Both the position numbers and the translations under genes were made by a program. Positions 46,147-55,513 of a stretch of DNA of 64,000 bases are shown piece by piece. How positions within the stretch are numbered: position 1 is the stretch's first letter; every line of letters begins with the position of its first letter. The notes beneath the pieces were generated by a model. It was not told the DNA's origin, did no database searches, and saw only the letters and a list, made by a program, of their open reading frames with translations. The DNA comes from Myxococcales bacterium (lineage in GTDB: Bacteria; Myxococcota_A; SURF-8), in assembly GCA_003598065.1 (NCBI GenBank), contig QZKR01000028.1, positions 62,001 to 126,000 of the forward strand. The letters run 5' to 3'.

Positions 46147-47580
46147 ATGTCGTTCAACTCCTTAGATTACGTCTTTTTCCTCATCGTCGTCGTCACGCTC
46201 TATTTCTCCATTCCCCACCGCTTTCGCTGGGTCCTGCTCCTGGTCGCCAGTTACTACTTTTACATGTGCTGGCGGGCCGACTACATCATCCTTATCGTCG
46301 TCTCGACGCTCATCGATTATTTCGCCGGCCTGGCGATCGGCGCGGCGAAACGGAGCAGCTGGAAAAAGGCGTTTCTCGCCCTGAGCCTCACGAGCAATCT
46401 CGGGCTTCTGCTCTTCTTCAAATATTATACCTTCATCAACGCCAACATCGAGGCGCTGCTCGGCCAGTTCAATATTTTTTACGATGCGCCGGCCTTCGGT
46501 TTCCTGCTGCCCGTCGGCATTTCCTTTTACACCTTCCAGTCGATGAGCTACACCATCGACGTCTACCGCGGCCAGAAAACGCCGGAAAAACACCTCGGCG
46601 TCTTCGCGCTTTACATCGCTTACTTCCCACAACTCGTCGCCGGGCCGATCGAGCGCTCCACCAACCTTTTCCCGCAACTCTTCAAAAAGCACGATTTCGA
46701 CGCCAACCGCGTCGTGGAGGGTTTGCGGCTGATCCTCTGGGGCATGTTCAAGAAAGTGGTGATCGCCGACCGGCTCGCCGCCTTCGTGGAGGTGGCGTAC
46801 AACAACGTCGGCCTGCACGCCGCGCCGACGGCGCTTTTGGCCGCGTATTTTTTCGCCATCCAGGTCTACTGCGACTTCTCCGGCTATTCCGACATCGCCT
46901 TGGGCTCGGCGAAGCTGATGGGCGTGGAACTGATGGTGAACTTCAACAAGATCTACTGGTCGCAGTCGGTCACCGAATACTGGCGGCGCAACCACGTCTC
47001 GCTGACCACCTGGTTTCGCGATTACGTGTACATCCCTTTGGGCGGCGGACGGGTGCCGACCTGGCGCAAGTATCTCAACGTGCTGATCGTTTTCTTCGTC
47101 AGCGGCCTGTGGCACGGCGCGAACTGGACCTACGTTTTCTGGGGTACGCTCAACGGCGTTTATCTGGTGTACGAACTGGCCACCAAAAAGCTGCGCCAGC
47201 GCGTCGAGGCCGTCTGCCGCTTCGGCCGCTTCCCGCGCCTCAAACAGGCCGTGCGGATGTTCATGACCTTCAACCTGATCGCTTTGGGATTGATTTTCTT
47301 CCGCGCCCGCAGCATGAGCGACGCCTTTACGATCCTTAAAATCATCGCCACGCCGCCCTGGGGGCCGCTGTATCTCGGCTCGCCGGGCGTGTTCTTTTAC
47401 GGGCTTTTCGGCGTCGCCGCGCTGTTTGCGGTGGAGTACGTTCAGAAGGACATGCGCCTGGAGGTGGCGATCGGCAAGCAGGGTCCGCTCTTCCGCTGGG
47501 GCTTCTACCTGTTTTGCCTGATGTCGATTCTCCTGTTCGGGGTGTTTGATGGCGGACAGTTCATCTACTTCCAGTTCTAA
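46147..47580 (+). CDS. MBOAT-family O-acyltransferase (AlgI-like)
   Basis: A 477-residue polytopic membrane acyltransferase. The catalytic histidine is His323 in SGLWHGANWTYVFWG; other hallmarks are PQLVAGPIERS, YCDFSGYSDIA and WRRNHVSLTTWFRDY. Such proteins carry acyl groups across the inner membrane for O-acetylation of exopolysaccharide or peptidoglycan, with a periplasmic SGNH-type partner, here the overlapping next gene. No alginate or cellulose synthesis genes are adjacent, so the polymer is unknown. Confidence 0.93.
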   Translation: MSFNSLDYVFFLIVVVTLYFSIPHRFRWVLLLVASYYFYMCWRADYIILIVVSTLIDYFAGLAIGAAKRSSWKKAFLALSLTSNLGLLLFFKYYTFINANIEALLGQFNIFYDAPAFGFLLPVGISFYTFQSMSYTIDVYRGQKTPEKHLGVFALYIAYFPQLVAGPIERSTNLFPQLFKKHDFDANRVVEGLRLILWGMFKKVVIADRLAAFVEVAYNNVGLHAAPTALLAAYFFAIQVYCDFSGYSDIALGSAKLMGVELMVNFNKIYWSQSVTEYWRRNHVSLTTWFRDYVYIPLGGGRVPTWRKYLNVLIVFFVSGLWHGANWTYVFWGTLNGVYLVYELATKKLRQRVEAVCRFGRFPRLKQAVRMFMTFNLIALGLIFFRARSMSDAFTILKIIATPPWGPLYLGSPGVFFYGLFGVAALFAVEYVQKDMRLEVAIGKQGPLFRWGFYLFCLMSILLFGVFDGGQFIYFQF

Positions 47581-48568
47581 GCGGCTCAAGCCGTTCTTCC
47601 TGCGGCTTCTGCTGCTAGCGGCGCTCGCCGTCGCCCTCGATCAGGGCATTGGCCTGCTTCTGGAGCGGACGTATTTCCGCCTGCGGGAAGGCTCCTTCGG
47701 CCCGAAAATCAACGCCGTCCTCGACGCCAAGGCCGACTTGCTGATCTTCGGCTCCTCGCGCGCCGAAAACCACTACATTCCCGAGCTCATCGAACAGGGT
47801 ACGGGCTACAAGAGCTTCAACGCCGGTTTCGGCGGCCAGACGATCCTCTTCCATTCCGGTCTGCTGAACCTGGTTACGAAAGCCTACACCCCGAAGGTGA
47901 TCCTCTTCGACCTCAACGTCGGCGACATGACCGACGCCTTGAAGCGGAATTCGTGGGACAAGCTTTCCACCCTCCTGCCCTACCATCGCGACCCCGACGT
48001 GAAAAGTCTGTTGCTGCAACGCGGCAAGTGGGAATGGCTCAAGCTGTGGTCGCGCGGCTATCCCTTCAATTCGATGCTGATGTCGATCCTGAAATACGCC
48101 TTCGATCCGAGCGGCGAGGAAGCGCGTTGGAAGGGTTACATGCCGCTCTACGGCAGCCGCATGCCCGACCTGATCGCCCTCGCCGAAAAACGAGACGAAC
48201 CGCCGCCGCCGTCGACGCCGGTCAAGGCGCCGGAACTCGACATGACCTACATCCAGAAGTTCATCGCCGACGCCCGCAACGCCGGCGTCAAGGTGATCGC
48301 CGTCGATTCGCCGCGCTGGCGGCGGCACGGCTACGGCTACACGCCCGAGGAGCAGCTTCTGCTGCGCATGTACCGCGCCTGGCTGGCGCAGCGCGACGTG
48401 CCGATCGTTTCGGTCACGGCCGAGCAGCATCCCGAGTTTGACAATGCCGCCCTGTTCCGCGAGACGATCCACCTGAACTACCAGGGGGCAGAAGTGTTCT
48501 CCCGCCTGCTGGCCGAGAAACTGGCGGAGATGGGCGTCCGGGCGGCGGCGAGGCCAAAGACATTGTAA
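47549..48568 (+). CDS. SGNH-hydrolase-like partner of the MBOAT acyltransferase
   Basis: A 339-residue protein with an N-terminal membrane anchor (FFLRLLLLAALAVALDQGIG). Its periplasmic domain begins LLIFGSSRAENHYIP, where GSSR corresponds to the SGNH block I serine, and ends ETIHLNYQGAEVFSRL, the block V His, with Glu in place of the usual Asp. Proteins of this kind (AlgJ/AlgX-like) finish the acyl transfer begun by MBOAT partners. It overlaps the preceding gene by 32 bases in another frame; ATG 47549 is preferred over TTG 47546. Confidence 0.8.
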   Translation: MADSSSTSSSKRLKPFFLRLLLLAALAVALDQGIGLLLERTYFRLREGSFGPKINAVLDAKADLLIFGSSRAENHYIPELIEQGTGYKSFNAGFGGQTILFHSGLLNLVTKAYTPKVILFDLNVGDMTDALKRNSWDKLSTLLPYHRDPDVKSLLLQRGKWEWLKLWSRGYPFNSMLMSILKYAFDPSGEEARWKGYMPLYGSRMPDLIALAEKRDEPPPPSTPVKAPELDMTYIQKFIADARNAGVKVIAVDSPRWRRHGYGYTPEEQLLLRMYRAWLAQRDVPIVSVTAEQHPEFDNAALFRETIHLNYQGAEVFSRLLAEKLAEMGVRAAARPKTL

Positions 48569-48675
48569 TCCGCAGGCGCTTGCCGGATTGGACGCTTGAT
48601 CCGATGGTTCAATTTGGCATCAAATGCAAAGAGTTACGGTTCTTATTTTATAGCAATTACAATTTATAATTATGG

Positions 48676-48704
48676 TTGACATGACTCCAGCAGCGTGCTA
48701 AGCC
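48676..48704 (+). promoter_or_regulatory. possible promoter of the peptidase-lipoprotein island
   Basis: A perfect TTGACA at 48676-48681 is followed 17 bp later by TAAGCC (48699-48704), a poor -10. A separate TATAAT lies at 48665-48670 in the same A/T-rich spacer. One of the two probably drives the peptidase gene at 48776. Confidence 0.4.
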
Positions 48705-48775
48705 TTGTTCGAAGGCGTCAGAGCAGCAGTGATCCCCAGCAAAATCCATTCTATTTAAAAGAGAAATGTTGGGCC

Positions 48776-51700
48776 ATGTCTCCGAAAGGAAACGTCCGTC
48801 CGGTTTTCTTGTTTGCGATCCTGCCGCTGATGATGCTCGGGATTGCCGGCTGCAAAATGGACATCGAGAAGCCCAGCAACGGGGCCGCGTTCACCGTCAA
48901 CACCTTCGTCGAGTTCAAGGCGGAGTACGACGGCACGGGCGAGATCAAGTGGAAGAGCGACTACACCGCGCCGGACGGCAGCGCCCATCATCTCGACAAC
49001 TCGTTTTTCAAGGCCAATGCCGTGGACATCGGCAGCAAGGGTTATCCCTGGCGCTTCAAAATAAACACTCTGCCGCGCGGCAATCACAAGATTATCGCCT
49101 ACAAGGGCAGCGACGACGACGACGTGCGTATCACCATTCGTGGTTTTTGCCAAGACCCGAAGACGAACTGTTCGTATCTGAATGGCGAAGGCGGTTGCGT
49201 TCGGGGGTTTTGCGACGTCAATACCGATCAGTGTGTGGCGGAAATGGTACAGGATGGAACGCCATGCCAGGATGATGACCCATGCACCTCGCATGAGACA
49301 TGCAGCAATGGCAGCTGCAAAGGGACGGCTGCCGTTTGTGAGCCGGAAGGAGATTATTACGCATGGGTTTCGCTGAATAACGGATCTACCGGGCAAGAGC
49401 CGGTATTGAAAATCGAGAACCATCTCGATGAACCCGAAGGCAGCGATAACGTGGAAATCGAGCTTACCGTCAAAGGGTTCTTCTACAGCATTGCCAATCG
49501 CGACGGCACAAGGACAACAACGATTTCCATGCCGAATACCAATGATTGGGCGCGCGCGGCAGGTCTGCCGAAGCTGCCTGAATACCTGACTTTTTTTGAG
49601 GTCGGCGAACGCTGGGAGGAGTTGAAGGTAATCGATGTGCAGGTGGAGCAGGAAGTAATCGGTCAGGTTCATGTCGATCTTTTGAGGCGTGAGGCAGAAT
49701 TCACGGAAGCCGGGGAAGTACCAACTCCGCTGGGTTATTTGGAAAGCGGGAAGTACCCGGCCGACCACTTCATAATTGAGCCATCGCCTTGGGGTAAGGA
49801 TGACGTTGTAAGATACTCGGCGATCAATATTTTCCCTTTGCAGCTTGATGTCCTGGACAATGGAATGGCGAATCTCGTCGCCTTGAAAAAACTGAAAATT
49901 ACGCTCGGGGCTGATTCTTATACGGGCGACATCGGCAAAAGCAATCCCAATCCAGCATCGCCCCTTTCTCGCGAGTCCGCCAAGTTTTACAGTACGCTGC
50001 TTCCCAACTTTCGTCTTCCCGAATGGGATGACCTTAACGGGATTTCCCCGCTCAAAGGTACTCTGTTGGTCGTTACAGGTAAAGACGACAATGAAACCGA
50101 AGATCCGGGCGATGATGTTTGGTATAAGGATCTTCCCATTTTTGACCAATTCGTAGCGCAGAAGGTCAATCAAAATTGGAGCGTCATTACAAAAACCACA
50201 GCGGAACTGGGCCTGCTGGAAGATGACTTACTTATTGTCAAGCAATGCAAGCTGCATGAGGTTATCTTGGAATTGCGGCAAGAAGCGACGACTCCCATAA
50301 CGGCAGTCCTTTTCATCGGAGATTACTGGCAGATTCCGATGTGGCGCGAGGAGGCTGACGGAAAATATCGAACCCCACACATTACTTCCTCTCCGACCAT
50401 CGCTTACGTCGATGCGTATTTCCCACCTGTAGAATCAGGAATTTATAGGGTAGGGAGTATGTTAGATGCTGCGGAGCGCGCGTGGCTTCAGGATAGTGGG
50501 ACATGGAAGCGGCTTAGGCAGGGGCAGGAAATAGACCGGACAGCCAATGCTGACCAAGCATTGCGAGTTATCTATGCAGGGATTGATACGACGGGCCAAG
50601 AATACCGAAATATTGTCTTTAATAAGGATGGAAGTTCCGCCATATTTTATTTGTCTTCCGACCCGGATGGAGTTTCTCTTTCTAAAGCACAGATAATAAT
50701 GCTGAACGAGCAAGAATATAGTCAATGGAATTCTATTCTTCAAAATGCAACAGGGGATACTCCCATTTCACCGCCGACCGACATAGACCACATCATAGCG
50801 ATACCATATGAATCAGACGATAGCGTAATAGCCAAACGGCAAAATTATGATTTGCCTTATGGGTTTTTGTGGGAAGAGACTCTACCGTTTTGCGAAAAGT
50901 ACTTTTCGGGTTGGCGTCCAGGCCAATTTTCACTTGATGGTTCGGAACTTATCTGCGTGCCTGGCACAATCTCTTGCTTGGTGACCGATAATGATTCTTA
51001 CCAACTAAAGTGTAGCTCAGATGGAACTCATTACGCCTTCAATAGGCAGCTTACCGATGATCCATACTGTCGCTATGGAGCGATACGCGATAGAAAAGAG
51101 TTGATCGAGTTGCATCAATCCGGCAGTATGGTAGGCAGGATGGAAGTTCGAAACTGGCATGATGCAGAAACGCAAATAATAAAATCAATTCAGTATATGG
51201 AAGCCGCGGCAGGCCACGCAAATGCTCTTAAGTATTCCCGGCAGTTGCTTATCCCTCAGTGCGCTGACATAACGTTATGCAATGAACCAAATCAGTATGG
51301 AAAAACACTGCTGGAACTGAAGCATTTGGCTTTCTCTCGCGGGAATTATGCTTTTAATCCAACAGTACTGTTCCCCGCCGATTGGTTTAAAGGGACCGTG
51401 TCTGGTCTGGCGCAAAATAACAGTAAAATCAACCAAGTAAACAGGAAGTTATTTGTTGATGAGTTTTCTTCAGGGTACGGATTTGTTGGATACGAAGGTC
51501 ACGGTACTTCGTTTGATATTTCTAACCAAAACATAGACAGAGATGCCATTGGCCAGCTATATCAAATCCAAGATCCAACTTTTCCAGTCGTTGTGCTTGG
51601 TAGTTGCAATTCTATGCCCTTGCGAACAATCTATGATCCCTATACGCACGTAGTTGATTATTCGACGCAAACTTTCGGGGAGGCCTTGATGAACCAACGA

Positions 51701-54073
51701 TGGGGTGCTGTCGCCCTTATTGGAGCCGGCATACCCCATGGCGTTGATGTGGTCAGGGATTTCGCTTTGAATGCATTGGTCCAAAGCTCAGCTAATAACA
51801 AGGAGAAAAAGAATATAACGCCCATGTTGGGTAATTTATGGAAAACTGTAGTATTGGAAAAATTAGCGTCACTTGTCCCCGGGGATGTAATGGGCGTTCA
51901 AAGCTTCGCCATCCTGGGTGATCCGACCCTGCCTCTCTATGGATTTGAAGATCAGGATGTCGATAAAGACGGCAAACCGAATTACATTGATAATTGCCCC
52001 ATTAATTTTAACCCACAACAAAATAATTGCCGTTTCTCGGAACAGTTGGCCGAGTGCAAAAACTTATGGTCTCTCTCCTTGTATAAGTATGCTTTCTCCA
52101 TGACCCCCGATTACGAATGTGTAAATTCGGAAAATCCGGATTCTCTTTTCCCCTATTGCGCCTTGTTCACCTGCGAAAGTGCGCAGGGAGATGGCTGCGA
52201 CCTCGACGCGATGACGGCGGCCTGCGATTATCTCCGCGGCGTCGATTGCGATAAACAATGGAACACCGAGCTTGAAATCCCCGAAAGGCAATGGGCGGAC
52301 TATTATTGTCAGCCGGTCAACCGCGTAAAGCCGGAAGGCACCGAAAGCCCAACCCTTCCTAACCATGTGTCAATGGGCAATAAGGTGAAGGTGAATTCCA
52401 AGCCGCTTTCGGCTCCTGGGGCGGAGACAACCTCAACCAGAGTGGCGGAGCATTATTGCTTCTGCGATTACAGTGGCGCAGTTGCTCCGGCCACATGCGA
52501 GGATCTATGTAAAAGAGATCCGGAATCTGTTACACCTGACCATATAGGTGAAAATAGCAAGAAATGGCAGCACCTTGATGAATGGGAAATTGCCGGTAAT
52601 CGTTGCGGTAGCGATATATATCCGCAATTTCGGACCGATAAATGCGACGCGGTTGAACAAGAAGTGTTAACCTGCCGGGCGGTGCGCCAGACCTTCCCCT
52701 CGGGAACGGCGGCACCCGAATCCAACAGCGCCCAAACCGTCCAATCCTGGCTGTGGGGAAACGAACTTCTACCCAGAGATTTTCAGGACGTTCAAGAATG
52801 TCGGCTCGATGCCGACTATCTCCTGCATACCCACGATTACAGCTTTTACGCCACCCTGCATACGCTTCCCAACGGTCCAGAGGGCCAGAGCAAGGATTGG
52901 TTCGGTTCTCCCGCGTACGTGCGCAGCAAGAGTTACCTGCACAGCGACACCCCCTTCGATATGTATGAAGTCATTCCCGAAAAGCAACTGGCGATTCCGC
53001 GCGATGCCGGCCTGCTCCGCTCGTCTCCCGTATTGCCGCCGCCGTTCGATTACCTGATGAACGACAATCCCTCGATCCTGGAAGTTGAACCTACGCCACC
53101 GTCATGGTCGGAAGACGGACTTGCGGGCCTTTCCATTCGTCATCTTGTAGACGCCGAGAAATTGCTGACGTTCCGCTCACCGGTCCGTTTCGGGCCGCTC
53201 TCGAATCGCTGGGGACAAAACGCCTATCTACCTCCCAGCTTCGATTCGGCAACGATGGTGTTTTGCGATTCCGGCTTGGATGCGGCTCCGGGATGGCTGG
53301 TTTTCACCGACCAAACGAGCCAGCCGGGAGCGTATTATTGGATTTCACCCGCACCCGATCAGGCCGGAGGCGAGTCTGGCGACGCGCTCCCGCTAAGCTT
53401 GGAATATCTCGATCGGCTGCCCACACCGGCCGTCGGCAACATCCATTATTATTGGGATTCCATTTTCAGGGTCGTATGGCGAATTTCGGACGGCAACGCG
53501 GGCGAAGGCCCCGTGGTCCACATTCTCGATATCGCCGCGACGCAAGACTCGGCTGACGCCGCACCGGCGTGGAAAAGGGTGGTGAGTTTGAGCGATTCGA
53601 CCGTGACGCCGGATTTAAACGGCTACGCCATGGCCGCGCCGACGCCCGGGACGCGCTACCTCTACTTCTATCCCACGAGCAGCACGATTTTGCCCGTATA
53701 TCGTTTCAATCTCGATCAGGCCGACTGGTCCGTCATTTCCCTGGAGCGTTCGCAGAACATCGTCTGTGCAACGGCCGTTCGGCCGGATCAGGTCTTTTTC
53801 TACCTGCGGTCGGGAGCGGAGTGGAGCGTTCTGGAAATGCGCGGTTCGACCTTGCAAGAGTTCGTCTGCGACGGCGAGGACTGCCCCGCACCGGCGGACA
53901 ACTGCCTGATCCTGCCCGATCCGGACACCGGCAAGTGCCTTGTCGCCGCCGCTTCCGATAATTTGCCGCATGTGATAAAATTCGACTGGCAGCCCTTGAA
54001 GAGCCTCATCGCGACGGGCCGCTGGCGGCTGGAGGTAGTCGAGGCCGAGGGCGGCACACTGAGCAGCGAATAA
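48776..54073 (+). CDS. gingipain-like C25 cysteine peptidase, giant lipoprotein
   Basis: A 1765-residue lipoprotein (lipobox GIAGC, Cys26). Order: an Ig-like segment, a Cys-rich module (about 125-185), a long N-terminal region, then a C25-type peptidase core. The catalytic His909 is in YEGHGTSFD and Cys944 in VLGSCNSMP. Their 35-residue gap is close to that of gingipain R (33), and FAILGDPTLPLYG closes the domain. A thrombospondin-3-like calcium loop (DVDKDGKPNYIDNC) follows near 1060, then Cys-rich and beta-structured C-terminal parts. Gingipain-type proteases are secreted; here it would be lipid-anchored. ATG 48776 starts the signal peptide; no good ribosome site. Ends are GC-rich, the middle AT-rich. 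L1 follows after 21 bp. Confidence 0.85.
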   Translation: MSPKGNVRPVFLFAILPLMMLGIAGCKMDIEKPSNGAAFTVNTFVEFKAEYDGTGEIKWKSDYTAPDGSAHHLDNSFFKANAVDIGSKGYPWRFKINTLPRGNHKIIAYKGSDDDDVRITIRGFCQDPKTNCSYLNGEGGCVRGFCDVNTDQCVAEMVQDGTPCQDDDPCTSHETCSNGSCKGTAAVCEPEGDYYAWVSLNNGSTGQEPVLKIENHLDEPEGSDNVEIELTVKGFFYSIANRDGTRTTTISMPNTNDWARAAGLPKLPEYLTFFEVGERWEELKVIDVQVEQEVIGQVHVDLLRREAEFTEAGEVPTPLGYLESGKYPADHFIIEPSPWGKDDVVRYSAINIFPLQLDVLDNGMANLVALKKLKITLGADSYTGDIGKSNPNPASPLSRESAKFYSTLLPNFRLPEWDDLNGISPLKGTLLVVTGKDDNETEDPGDDVWYKDLPIFDQFVAQKVNQNWSVITKTTAELGLLEDDLLIVKQCKLHEVILELRQEATTPITAVLFIGDYWQIPMWREEADGKYRTPHITSSPTIAYVDAYFPPVESGIYRVGSMLDAAERAWLQDSGTWKRLRQGQEIDRTANADQALRVIYAGIDTTGQEYRNIVFNKDGSSAIFYLSSDPDGVSLSKAQIIMLNEQEYSQWNSILQNATGDTPISPPTDIDHIIAIPYESDDSVIAKRQNYDLPYGFLWEETLPFCEKYFSGWRPGQFSLDGSELICVPGTISCLVTDNDSYQLKCSSDGTHYAFNRQLTDDPYCRYGAIRDRKELIELHQSGSMVGRMEVRNWHDAETQIIKSIQYMEAAAGHANALKYSRQLLIPQCADITLCNEPNQYGKTLLELKHLAFSRGNYAFNPTVLFPADWFKGTVSGLAQNNSKINQVNRKLFVDEFSSGYGFVGYEGHGTSFDISNQNIDRDAIGQLYQIQDPTFPVVVLGSCNSMPLRTIYDPYTHVVDYSTQTFGEALMNQRWGAVALIGAGIPHGVDVVRDFALNALVQSSANNKEKKNITPMLGNLWKTVVLEKLASLVPGDVMGVQSFAILGDPTLPLYGFEDQDVDKDGKPNYIDNCPINFNPQQNNCRFSEQLAECKNLWSLSLYKYAFSMTPDYECVNSENPDSLFPYCALFTCESAQGDGCDLDAMTAACDYLRGVDCDKQWNTELEIPERQWADYYCQPVNRVKPEGTESPTLPNHVSMGNKVKVNSKPLSAPGAETTSTRVAEHYCFCDYSGAVAPATCEDLCKRDPESVTPDHIGENSKKWQHLDEWEIAGNRCGSDIYPQFRTDKCDAVEQEVLTCRAVRQTFPSGTAAPESNSAQTVQSWLWGNELLPRDFQDVQECRLDADYLLHTHDYSFYATLHTLPNGPEGQSKDWFGSPAYVRSKSYLHSDTPFDMYEVIPEKQLAIPRDAGLLRSSPVLPPPFDYLMNDNPSILEVEPTPPSWSEDGLAGLSIRHLVDAEKLLTFRSPVRFGPLSNRWGQNAYLPPSFDSATMVFCDSGLDAAPGWLVFTDQTSQPGAYYWISPAPDQAGGESGDALPLSLEYLDRLPTPAVGNIHYYWDSIFRVVWRISDGNAGEGPVVHILDIAATQDSADAAPAWKRVVSLSDSTVTPDLNGYAMAAPTPGTRYLYFYPTSSTILPVYRFNLDQADWSVISLERSQNIVCATAVRPDQVFFYLRSGAEWSVLEMRGSTLQEFVCDGEDCPAPADNCLILPDPDTGKCLVAAASDNLPHVIKFDWQPLKSLIATGRWRLEVVEAEGGTLSSE

Positions 54074-54094
54074 GGAAGCAAGCAAATCGACATT

Positions 54095-55513
54095 ATGCGA
54101 AAAGCACGGGCATTTGTAGGGGTCGGCATAGCGGTCGTTCTGTGGCTGGCATTGCTGGCCGCATGTCAGACCGCCGGTGAAAAACCGGATGATTCCGACG
54201 CCGACCGTAGCGAGTTTCAGGAAGAGCAAGACGACCTCTGTCAAGGTGGGGCGGTGGATTGCTCGCCGGGGCAGTGCCGGGTGGTGGATGGACGCGCCCA
54301 GTGCGACTGCCCGGAGAGCTATGTCGCTGATCGATATACGTGCCGCCGCACGGAAGATGGCGACCAGGACACGGAGCGGATCAACGAACCCGACTTGGAT
54401 GAAGTAGCTGACCAGCAAGAGGAGGTTGCCGAGGAGGAAGAAGCGCCGGCGGTGATCAAAACATTTTCCCATCCAGCATCGCGGGATGATCCGCTGTTGC
54501 AGCCGGGAGAAGTGCGCATAACGGCTCCCGGCAAGGTGGCATCGGCTCCGTTTATCAGTTATGATGTTTTGGGCAATAAGGCGGTATATTGCACTGCGGA
54601 AGGGAATCTGTATATATGCAATATGGAACAAAGCGAAGCAGCATGCTATTTATTTGATATTACCCAGAATCAAACCGACTGCTTTTTCCCATCTATCCCG
54701 AGGGAAAATACAGTCGCCGCGCTAACCTACATTGTCAATCCTGATAATTCCGTGAAGCGCCATCTGATGTTGCTGGATTTTCTAGACTGCAACGTCTCTT
54801 TTCCGGTCGCTGCTGAATATTTATACAATATTGATACTTGGGAAAACATTGCCGTATGGGACAATGAAAATCGCGGGATTCAGGTTTTCAACACAACTAC
54901 AGAGGAATTATATGTTATTGAAGAATCAGAATATTGGTTCAATTCATTTCCGCGTATTTATAAGCAGAATATTGTTTGGAAGTGGTCTACGAGCTTTTCC
55001 TCTTCTTTGGCTTATATTTTCATGCACGACCTTACGACGCGAAGCACGAAAAACCTGACCCCAGACTCCGAGGCCCGACGTTGTGACCCGGCAATAACAG
55101 ATCGTCGAGCGGTCTGGATTGAGAATTGTCTGACCTACAGCAGCGCCGATGAGAAAGAGATACTTGTTGCGCAGGATCTGCTATCCAACGAGCGAACTGA
55201 AATCGATCCCTTTGATGCCGATAAAAACACCCCGGATATTGATGAAGATCATGTAGTCTGGACGGATTTACGCAACGGTGGTCGTGACTCTAATTTAACA
55301 TTCATCAATGCAGACATTTACCTCTACGATTTCGCCAAGGATACCGTTGTTCAACTCACAACGGACTCCTCCAACCAATTCTGGCCGCGCATCCGTGGCC
55401 GGTGGGTGATCTACAACGATGCACGTTGGGGGGATGAAGATGTAACCGCCTTCGACCTTTGCATATTGGATATCTACAAGGACGAGCCGATGTGCGCCGC
55501 AGAGAAGAAGTGA
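54095..55513 (+). CDS. propeller lipoprotein L1 (EGF-like module + beta-propeller)
   Basis: First of four paralogues. It has 472 residues: lipobox LLAAC, a six-Cys EGF-like module (C-x6-C-x4-C-x8-C-x-C-x10-C, residues about 50-85), an acidic linker, then a TolB/WD40-like beta-propeller. Propeller blades carry motifs such as IAVWDNENRGIQVF, VVWTDLRNGGR, ADIYLYDFAKD and WVIYNDARWG. The C-terminus DLCILDIYKDEPMC has two cysteines that may close the propeller. It starts 21 bp after the peptidase and overlaps L2 (the TGA stop is part of a GTGA). GC-rich at the ends, AT-rich in the blades. Probably a surface binding or inhibitor-like partner of the peptidase; this is inference. Confidence 0.85.
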   Translation: MRKARAFVGVGIAVVLWLALLAACQTAGEKPDDSDADRSEFQEEQDDLCQGGAVDCSPGQCRVVDGRAQCDCPESYVADRYTCRRTEDGDQDTERINEPDLDEVADQQEEVAEEEEAPAVIKTFSHPASRDDPLLQPGEVRITAPGKVASAPFISYDVLGNKAVYCTAEGNLYICNMEQSEAACYLFDITQNQTDCFFPSIPRENTVAALTYIVNPDNSVKRHLMLLDFLDCNVSFPVAAEYLYNIDTWENIAVWDNENRGIQVFNTTTEELYVIEESEYWFNSFPRIYKQNIVWKWSTSFSSSLAYIFMHDLTTRSTKNLTPDSEARRCDPAITDRRAVWIENCLTYSSADEKEILVAQDLLSNERTEIDPFDADKNTPDIDEDHVVWTDLRNGGRDSNLTFINADIYLYDFAKDTVVQLTTDSSNQFWPRIRGRWVIYNDARWGDEDVTAFDLCILDIYKDEPMCAAEKK

